Assembly: GCF_000747155.1 (NCBI RefSeq)
Contig: NZ_AVCK01000064.1
Span: 1 to 62,693, forward strand
Direction of reading: 5' to 3'
Length of the DNA stretch: 62,693 nucleotides
DNA from: Arenimonas metalli CF5-1
Lineage (GTDB): Bacteria > Pseudomonadota > Gammaproteobacteria > Xanthomonadales > Xanthomonadaceae
Shown here: positions 57,145 to 62,693 of the stretch, piece after piece
How the letters are laid out: each line of letters begins with the position of its first letter
How positions within the stretch are numbered: the stretch's first letter is position 1
The notes under the pieces: generated by a model
The model's input: the letters and a program-made list of their open reading frames with translations, nothing else
The model's database searches: none
What the model was told of the DNA's origin: nothing
Position numbers and translations under genes: made by a program

Positions 57145-57641
57145 CGTGCGCATTGCGCACGAACGGCTTCACACCGGGACTTCTCGGCAGCGCCGCCGCC
57201 CACTCAACCAGTACTTCTGCCCGCCGTCTTGCTAGCGCCATCCCTGGCAGCAAACGTCGGCCGTTACGGGCCTCCTGCCCTTCACTTCAGAAGTACTGGT
57301 TGATTGTGCGACGTCGCCCCGGGAGTCCGTCGCACACCGCATCGAGATCAAGAGCGAAGCCGGAACATCGGCGTTCTGGCTCGCGGCTGCCCTCGCTCCG
57401 GGCCGTGCCCTGGCTGTCGACTTTGCTTTTGCGCTCGTTCTTGATCTTGAGCCGGTGTGCCACGGACGGTCGGAGCGCCGCCCTGCGACGATAGGGTTCG
57501 ACGAAGTGGAGGCAGGAGGCCGGAACGGCCGCCCCTCAATGGGCAGGACGCCGTGTTGAGGGGCGGGCGGCGAACCCTATCGTTGCTGGGCGGAGCTGCC
57601 GGGACGTTCCGAAGTGCGGCGGTTCGTGCGCAAGGCGCACG
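57145..57641. repeat. 497-bp composite inverted-repeat element with cloverleaf arrangement
   Basis: Terminal arms 57145-57197 and 57589-57641 are 53-base inverted copies (43 of 53 matches). Inside are three consecutive inverted repeats: 57204-57219 with 57288-57303 (16 perfect bases, TCAACCAGTACTTCTG); 57325-57353 with 57439-57467 (25 of 29); and 57485-57500 with 57571-57586 (15 of 16), the last enclosing CCGCCCCTCAA/TTGAGGGGCGG (57529-57539, 57556-57566). Outer stem plus three arms is a cloverleaf layout. No ORF. Confidence 0.85.
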
Positions 57642-57758
57642 TGCAAGGGTGACGAGTGGCCTATGCCGGGACGGGGGGAGGGGTCCAGAATCGCGGGGTT
57701 GCCCGCGACCGCGGGCGGCCCACTTTTCCTGATGGCCCGGACGGGCCTGGAGCTTCCC

Positions 57759-59855
57759 GTGAATCCTCGCAACCTCAAGCCCCTCGGCCTGGCCCTCGCG
57801 GTCGGCGTCGCCCTCGCCGCCTGCCAGAAGACCGAAGCCCCGGCCGACACGGCCGCCGCCCCGGTCGCCGCCGCGCCCGTGGTCGACCTGGCCACCCTCA
57901 AGACCCCCGCCATCTCGCTGCAGGCCAGCGACGTGGACACCAACATCGCCGCCTGCCAGGACTTCGACGGCTTCGTGAACTCGAAGTGGCTGGCCGCCAA
58001 CCCGGTGCCGTCCGACCGCACCACCTGGGGCCCGTTCGTGGTGCTGTCCGAGCGCTCGCTCGAGATCCAGCAGAAGCTGGTCGAGAACCTCGCCGCGCAG
58101 GAAGGCGCCACCGGCACCGCCAAGCTGATCGGCGACGTCTGGGCCACCGGCATGGACGAGGCCGCGGTGAACGCCGCCGGCATCGCGCCGATCCAGCCGA
58201 TGCTCGACGAAATCGCCGCGCTCGAGGGTCCGGAAGCGATCGCCGCCTTCATCGCCGCCAGCTACGCCAAGGGCCAGGGCTTCGTGTTCGGCTTCGGTCC
58301 GAGCCCGGACTTCAAGGATTCCAGCGTCAACATCGCCTACGCCAGCCAGGCCGGCCTCGGCCTGCCGGATCGCGACTACTACTTCGACGAAAAGCACGCC
58401 GCGGTGCGCGAGGCCTACGTGGCGCACATCGCCAAGGTGCTGCAGCTCGCCGGCGCCGACGAAGCCACCGCCACGGCCCAGGCCGCCGACGTGATGGCCT
58501 TCGAGACCCGCCTGGCCAAGGTCTCGGCCTCGAGCGAGCAGCTCTCGCGCGACGTGTCGCTGTACTACAACCCGGTGAGCGTGGCCGATGCGGATGCGCT
58601 GACGCCGAACTTCAAGTGGTCGGCCTTCTTCGCCTCGCAGGGCCTCGAGGCGCCGGCGATGTTCTCGCTCGCCCAGCCTGATTTCCACAAGGAAGTCAGC
58701 ACCATGCTGGCCGACGTGCCGGCCGCGACCTGGCAGGCCTACCTCCGCTTCCAGGCGGTGGACGGCCTGTCGCCGTTCCTGTCCGACGCGTTCGCGCAGG
58801 AGAACTTCAATTTCTACGGCAAGACCCTGCGCGGCCAGGCAGAGCAGCAGCCGCGCTGGAAGCGCGTGCTCAACACCATCAACGGCCAGATGGGCGAGGC
58901 GCTGGGCAAGGAGTACGTCGACGTCGCGTTCTCGCCGGAAGCCAAGGCGCGCATGCAGGAGCTGGTGGGCAACCTCAGCACTGCGCTCAAGGCGCGCATC
59001 GAGAACCTGGAGTGGATGAGCCCGGAGACCAAGGAACAGGCGCTGGTGAAGTGGGCCTCGTTCACGCCCAAGATCGGCTACCCGGACAAGTGGCGCGACT
59101 GGAGCGGCCTGCAGACCAGCCGCGACAGCTTCGTGGCCAACCTGATGGCCGCGGGTGAGTTCAACCACAAGTTCAACCTCGCCAAGATCGGCCAGCCGGT
59201 GGACAAGACCGAGTGGCAGATGAGCCCGCAGACGGTGAACGCCTACTACAACCCGCTGGCGAACGAGATCGTGTTCCCGGCCGCGATCCTGCAGCCGCCG
59301 TTCTTCGACCTCGCCGCCGACGACGCGGTGAACTACGGCGGCATCGGCGCCGTGATCGGCCACGAGATGATCCACGGCTACGACGACCAGGGCAGCCGCT
59401 TCGACGCCACCGGCAACTTCAAGAACTGGTGGACCGAGGCCGACATGGCGGGCTTCCAGGAGCGCACTGGCCGCCTCGTGTCGCAGTTCAACGAGTACGG
59501 CTACGGCGACGACATGAAGGTCAACGGCAACCTGACCCTGGGCGAGAACATCGCCGACCTGGGCGGCCTGGCCGTGGCCTACGACGCGCTGCAGAAGGCC
59601 CTGGAGAACAAGCGCGTGGCCGAGATCGACGGCTACGGCCCGAACCAGCGCTTCTTCATGAACTGGGCCACGGTGTGGCGCGTGAACTACAAGCCGGAAG
59701 AGCTGAAGGTCCGCCTGCAGACCGACCCGCACGCCCCGGCCCGCTTCCGCGCGATGGGCGCGCCCTCGAACCTGCCGGCCTTCGCCGACGCCTTCGGCTG
59801 CAAGGAAGGCGACCCGATGGTCCGCAGCGGCGAGGCCAAGGTCGCCATCTGGTAA
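57759..59855 (+). CDS. M13-family zinc metallopeptidase, lipoprotein (second copy)
   Basis: 698 residues. The N-terminus parallels the first copy: (M)NPRNLKPLGLALAVGVALAAC against MNLRQIKPLALAFSITVALAAC, so the GTG at 57759 (GGAG just upstream) is the start; ATGs at 57663 and 57732 would add residues that the paralogue lacks. Lipobox ALAAC. Active-site motifs are complete: HEMIH (535-539) and ENIADLGG (596 on), with FFMNWATVWR. Internal identity with the first copy is high throughout, so this is a tandem duplicate. It ends EAKVAIW. Confidence 0.95.
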   Translation: MNPRNLKPLGLALAVGVALAACQKTEAPADTAAAPVAAAPVVDLATLKTPAISLQASDVDTNIAACQDFDGFVNSKWLAANPVPSDRTTWGPFVVLSERSLEIQQKLVENLAAQEGATGTAKLIGDVWATGMDEAAVNAAGIAPIQPMLDEIAALEGPEAIAAFIAASYAKGQGFVFGFGPSPDFKDSSVNIAYASQAGLGLPDRDYYFDEKHAAVREAYVAHIAKVLQLAGADEATATAQAADVMAFETRLAKVSASSEQLSRDVSLYYNPVSVADADALTPNFKWSAFFASQGLEAPAMFSLAQPDFHKEVSTMLADVPAATWQAYLRFQAVDGLSPFLSDAFAQENFNFYGKTLRGQAEQQPRWKRVLNTINGQMGEALGKEYVDVAFSPEAKARMQELVGNLSTALKARIENLEWMSPETKEQALVKWASFTPKIGYPDKWRDWSGLQTSRDSFVANLMAAGEFNHKFNLAKIGQPVDKTEWQMSPQTVNAYYNPLANEIVFPAAILQPPFFDLAADDAVNYGGIGAVIGHEMIHGYDDQGSRFDATGNFKNWWTEADMAGFQERTGRLVSQFNEYGYGDDMKVNGNLTLGENIADLGGLAVAYDALQKALENKRVAEIDGYGPNQRFFMNWATVWRVNYKPEELKVRLQTDPHAPARFRAMGAPSNLPAFADAFGCKEGDPMVRSGEAKVAIW

Positions 59856-59877
59856 GCCTTCTGCGCCGCGTTACCCC

Positions 59878-59906
59878 GAAAAGCCCGGCCCCGCGCCGGG
59901 CTTTTC
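59878..59906 (+). terminator. Terminator of the second M13 gene
   Basis: GAAAAGCCCGGC (59878-59889) with GCCGGGCTTTTC (59895-59906), loop CCCGC. Same 29 bases as the hairpin after the first M13 gene. Confidence 0.85.
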
Positions 59907-59922
59907 CTTTCCGCCCCCCGCT

Positions 59923-59992
59923 CCCTGTAGGAGGGACTTCAGTCCCGAAGCCCTTCGCGAAAAGCTTCGGGACTGAAGTCCCTCCTACAGGG
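59923..59992. repeat. Short palindrome carrying the GGGACTTCAGTCCC word
   Basis: Bases 59923-59951 and 59964-59992 are perfect 29-base inverted copies around a 12-base centre (CCTTCGCGAAAA). The arms share 24 of 26 bases with the outer arms of the element at 44255-44514 (TGTAGGAGGGACTTCAGTCC against TGTGGGAGGGACTTCAGTCC, and onward). Confidence 0.88.
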
Positions 59993-60008
59993 CGGGCGGC
60001 GCAGGCGG

Positions 60009-60014
60009 TAGAAT
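60009..60014 (+). promoter_or_regulatory. Candidate -10 box of the M13-like gene
   Basis: TAGAAT about 27 bases before the ATG at 60041, the best promoter-like word in the gap between the palindrome and the gene. No clear -35 is visible, since that position falls in the palindrome. Confidence 0.35.
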
Positions 60015-60040
60015 CGCGGTCCCCCAAGTCGGAGTCCGCC

Positions 60041-61927
60041 ATGCCCCTTCGCATGCGCCCCCTGTTCCCGTCGCTCCTGATTGCCCTGCTGGCCGCCGGC
60101 CCCGTGGCCGCCCAGCAGCGGGCCCCGCTGGCCTGCGCCGACTTCTACGGGCATGCCAATGCCGCCTGGCTGGCGCAGAACAAGCTGCCCGCCGGCACGG
60201 CCTCGTTCAGCCGCTGGGACCAGCTCAATGCGCTGGGCGTGCAGCAGCGCGACCAGGTGCTGGCCGCGACCACCGCCCCGGCCAATGCCACCGTCTCGGT
60301 TCGCCTGGCCGACCTGTTCGCCAGCGCCGGCGACGAGGCCGCCATCGAAGCCCAGGGCATCCGCCCGATCGAGCCGATGCTGGCCATCGTCAACAAGATC
60401 CGCCGCCCGCGCGACATCGCCCCGGCCATCGCCGCCCTGCACGCCGCCGGCATGCCGCTGATCGTCGACCTGCAGGTGCTGCGCGATGCCCGCGGCAACC
60501 CCTACGCCCAGGTCGGCCCGGGCGGCATGGGCCTGCCCGACCCCGGCTTCTATGGCAATGCCGATCCGCTGGTGCAGCCGGTCGAGGCGCGCTACCAGGC
60601 CGCCGTCGCCGAGTGGCTGAAGCTGACCGGCTCGGCTCCGGCCAAGGCCGCCGCCGAAGCCGCCGCGGTACTGCAGATGGAGCGCCAGCTGGCCAAGGCC
60701 ACCCTGCCCGGCGTGTCCTTCACGGTGATGCCGACCGCGGAAGCCGAGAAGCTGGCCGCCGGCCTCGGCCTCAAGAACCTGCTGGCCGCGCACGGCCTCA
60801 AGGCGACCGAAGTGGCGATGACCGGCCCCGAATTCTTCGTGGCCCTCGACCAACTGATCGCCCGCACCAAGCCCGAGCAGTGGAAGACCTACCTGCGCGC
60901 GCACATCGCCCGCGACATGGCGCCGACGCTGGGCAAGGCCTTCAACGACCCGTGGGCCCAGCTCTACGACGTCACCCTGCGCGGCCAGGACGCGCCGACG
61001 CCGCGCGCCCTGCGCGCCCGCTGGGTGCTCGAGGCGCGCGTGCCCGAGCTGATCGACGCGGCCTACACCCAGCGCTTCCTGCCGGTGCCGCGCCAGGAGC
61101 GCGCCCAGGCCATCGCCGCCGCCGTGCGCGCCGCCGCCATCGAGCGCGTCGGCCAGGCCGCCTGGCTCAGCGAGGCCGGCAAAGCCAGCGCCCGCCAGCG
61201 CCTGGAGTCGATGGGCGTGCAGCTGGGCACCGAAGTGCCGGACAACGTCTTCGACGACCTGCGCTTCAGCCGCGACAACCTCGCCGGCAACGTGATCACC
61301 CTGCGCAAGTGGCTGATGAAGTACGCGCTGGTGCGCGCGCGCTTCGCCTGGCCGGCCGAGCAGTGGCAGCCGATGGTGGCCTACCTGCCCAAGGAGAACC
61401 GCCTGCTGGTCACCGCCGCCACCCTGCAGCCGCCGGTGCTCGACGACGGCGGCAGCGCCGCCGACTTCGGCAGCCTGGGGGGGCTGGTCGCGCAGCAGAT
61501 GAGCCTGGCGCTCGCGTTCGAAGGCGCCGACAAGGCCGCCTGGGACAAGCGCATCGCGCCGCTGGTGCCGCAGTACGCCGCCTACTCCGCCACCGGCGGC
61601 GCCACGCGCGTCAACGGTGCCGGCTCGCTGGCGCAGAACGCCGCCGACCTCGCCGGCCTCGAGATCGCCTGGGCGGCGCTGAATGCGCAGGGCAAGCCCG
61701 ACGCCAACGCCGCCAAAGCCTTCTTCACCGGCTGGGCCGGCCTGTGGCCGCGCCAGGACGTGGCCACCGCGCTCGCCGCGGCCCAGGCCAGCGCCATCCA
61801 CGCGCCGGCCAAGTGGCGCGTCAACGGCCCGCTGGCCAACCTGCCCGCCTTCGCCGAGGCTTTCGGCTGCAAGGGTCGCGTCGCGATGCAGCGGCCCTCC
61901 AAGGAGCAGGTCGCCCTCTGGCGCTGA
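60041..61927 (+). CDS. Secreted M13-family pseudoprotease (zinc ligands lost)
   Basis: 628 residues with a Sec signal peptide (ending near residue 24, GPVAAQ) and no lipobox. It aligns to the two upstream M13 enzymes end to end: CADFYGHANAAWLAQNKLPA, a VTAATLQPPVLD stretch matching FPAAILQPPFFD, and a terminal FGCKGRVAMQRPSKEQVALW. Yet the catalytic motif HExxH is AQQMSLA (Gln485, Gln486, Leu489) and ENxxD is QNAAD (532-536), so His, Glu, His and the third Glu are all replaced. It should not bind zinc or cut peptides. The frame is intact and the gene is coupled to rapA by TGATG. Confidence 0.88.
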   Translation: MPLRMRPLFPSLLIALLAAGPVAAQQRAPLACADFYGHANAAWLAQNKLPAGTASFSRWDQLNALGVQQRDQVLAATTAPANATVSVRLADLFASAGDEAAIEAQGIRPIEPMLAIVNKIRRPRDIAPAIAALHAAGMPLIVDLQVLRDARGNPYAQVGPGGMGLPDPGFYGNADPLVQPVEARYQAAVAEWLKLTGSAPAKAAAEAAAVLQMERQLAKATLPGVSFTVMPTAEAEKLAAGLGLKNLLAAHGLKATEVAMTGPEFFVALDQLIARTKPEQWKTYLRAHIARDMAPTLGKAFNDPWAQLYDVTLRGQDAPTPRALRARWVLEARVPELIDAAYTQRFLPVPRQERAQAIAAAVRAAAIERVGQAAWLSEAGKASARQRLESMGVQLGTEVPDNVFDDLRFSRDNLAGNVITLRKWLMKYALVRARFAWPAEQWQPMVAYLPKENRLLVTAATLQPPVLDDGGSAADFGSLGGLVAQQMSLALAFEGADKAAWDKRIAPLVPQYAAYSATGGATRVNGAGSLAQNAADLAGLEIAWAALNAQGKPDANAAKAFFTGWAGLWPRQDVATALAAAQASAIHAPAKWRVNGPLANLPAFAEAFGCKGRVAMQRPSKEQVALWR

Positions 61928-62693
61928 TGAACAGTTTCGCTCCCGGACAACGTTGGTTCTCGAGCGCCGAGCCTGAACTCGGGCTCGGCACGGTGCTTCG
62001 CCTCGCGGGGCGGCAGGTGCAGATCGTCTTCACCGGCACCGGCGTGGTGCGCATGTACGCGCTGGGTTCGGCGCCGCTGCTGCGCGCCGTGTTCCGGCCG
62101 GGCGAGCGCGTGCGCATCGGCGGCCAGGACAAGACGGTCGAGCGCGCCGAGCTGCGCGACGCGCTGATCCACTACACCTGCGACGGCCAGGTGCACACCG
62201 AGGGCGAGCTCGACGCCGAGCAGCCGGTGTCGCAGGCCGATTCGCGCCTGCTGTCCGGGCGCGTGGACCGCAACGACCAGTTCGAGTTCCGCCGCGAATG
62301 CCTGCAGCGACGCGCCGACGCGCGCGCGCACCCGGGCTGGGGCGTGCTGGGCGCGCGCATCGACCTGATCCCGCACCAGCTGCGCGTGGCCGAGATGGCT
62401 GGCCGCCGCCGCCCGCCGCGCCTGCTGCTGGCCGACGAAGTGGGCCTGGGCAAGACCATCGAAGCCTGCCTGGTCACCGCCCAGCAGCTGGCCAGCGGCC
62501 GCGCGAAGCGCGTGCTGGTGCTGGTGCCGGAGAGCCTGGTGAACCAATGGTTCGTCGAGCTGCTGCGCCGCTTCAACCTGCCCTTCGCCATCTACGACGA
62601 AGAGCGCTGCGAATCGCTGGAGATGACCGAGCCCAAGGCCAACCCCTTCGAGGACGAGCAGTGCGTGATCGCCTCGGTGGACTGGCTCCCCAG
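61927..62693 (+). CDS. rapA: RNA polymerase-associated helicase RapA, 5' part
   Basis: The gene is cut by the right edge; 255 residues are visible of the about 950 expected. The N-terminal Tudor-like region starts FAPGQRWFSSAEPELGLGTV, followed by RVDRNDQFEFRRECLQRR and the Swi2/Snf2 ATPase motif I LLLADEVGLGKTIEACLV (about 166-183), then VLVLVPESLVNQWFVELLRRF. RapA recycles stalled RNA polymerase. Its ATG shares a base with the stop of the M13 pseudoprotease (TGATG), an odd partner for a cytoplasmic factor. Confidence 0.95.
   Translation, partial: MNSFAPGQRWFSSAEPELGLGTVLRLAGRQVQIVFTGTGVVRMYALGSAPLLRAVFRPGERVRIGGQDKTVERAELRDALIHYTCDGQVHTEGELDAEQPVSQADSRLLSGRVDRNDQFEFRRECLQRRADARAHPGWGVLGARIDLIPHQLRVAEMAGRRRPPRLLLADEVGLGKTIEACLVTAQQLASGRAKRVLVLVPESLVNQWFVELLRRFNLPFAIYDEERCESLEMTEPKANPFEDEQCVIASVDWLP

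Larger units (their letters stand above)
57072..57758. other. Gap between the two M13 genes: terminator plus cloverleaf element
   Basis: Almost all of these 687 bases are structured and non-coding: a terminator hairpin (57096-57124), the composite inverted-repeat element (57145-57641), and about 115 bases with the second gene's leader. Short frames on both strands traverse paired arms and mirror one another. No gene is supported. Confidence 0.6.

Noticed and set aside
57457-57732. Short plus-strand frame inside the cloverleaf element
   Set aside because: It crosses paired arms, which encode mirrored Arg/Gly/Pro-rich nonsense on both strands.

Overview
The window is about 62.7 kb of very GC-rich DNA, densely coded on both strands. 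The gene content points to a gammaproteobacterium of the Xanthomonadaceae/Lysobacteraceae type (Lysobacter, Luteimonas and relatives). The reasons are the folC-dedD-cvpA-purF order, a ZnuD/Zur zinc locus, c-di-GMP genes, several M13 endopeptidases, and intergenic palindromes carrying GGGACTTCAGTCCC or ACGCGGAT units of a kind I associate with this family. It looks like an ordinary chromosome: no transposase, integrase, phage gene, CRISPR array, rRNA or tRNA was found. The species assignment is inference.

Layout. 1-10 kb: a cut DMT exporter, a dicarboxylate symporter, a Ca/Na antiporter, a HemJ/CopD-like protein, an M48 lipoprotein, the DeaD helicase, a flavoprotein, and a secreted VWA protein with four exact-length repeats bracketed by palindromes. 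10-20 kb: a long acyl-CoA dehydrogenase, DUF2059 and DUF1415 proteins, an OYE-like enzyme, a MAPEG protein, a PadR regulator with its membrane partner, a YgiD-type dioxygenase, a bile-acid-type symporter, a methyltransferase and SrkA. 20-31 kb: a cyclophilin, a small coupled cluster (cysteine-cluster protein, GIY-YIG protein, DMT transporter), YaeQ, a c-di-GMP set (response regulator facing an HD-GYP/EAL pair), a lipase-like protein, a Tat aldo/keto reductase with a major-facilitator-type transporter, and a desaturase. 31-38 kb: an S4 protein, a VOC protein and a histidine-degradation region (hutU, hutF, hutI) with a CaiB-type CoA-transferase coupled to hutI.

38-43 kb: a THX ribosomal protein with a long Ala/Lys/Pro tail; a zinc locus in which a MerC-like gene and znuD diverge from a Zur-box-like site, with zur about 1.3 kb beyond znuD; then gltX. 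44-52 kb: a nested inverted repeat, a cyclophilin with lpxH, a DUF455 protein with a lipoprotein, purF-cvpA-dedD-folC. 52-62.7 kb: a small basic protein, a histidine phosphatase coupled to serA, three M13-family genes in a row (two with intact zinc sites, a third with every zinc ligand lost), and the 5' part of rapA.

The main unusual items are: a roughly 500-bp non-coding element (57145-57641) between the first two M13 genes, whose arms and three internal inverted repeats would fold as a cloverleaf; the M13 pseudoprotease translationally coupled to rapA; the 260-bp nested palindrome at 44255-44514; the 63-bp perfect palindrome beside the VWA gene; and the tailed THX protein. All functions are read from sequence motifs alone; no database search was possible.
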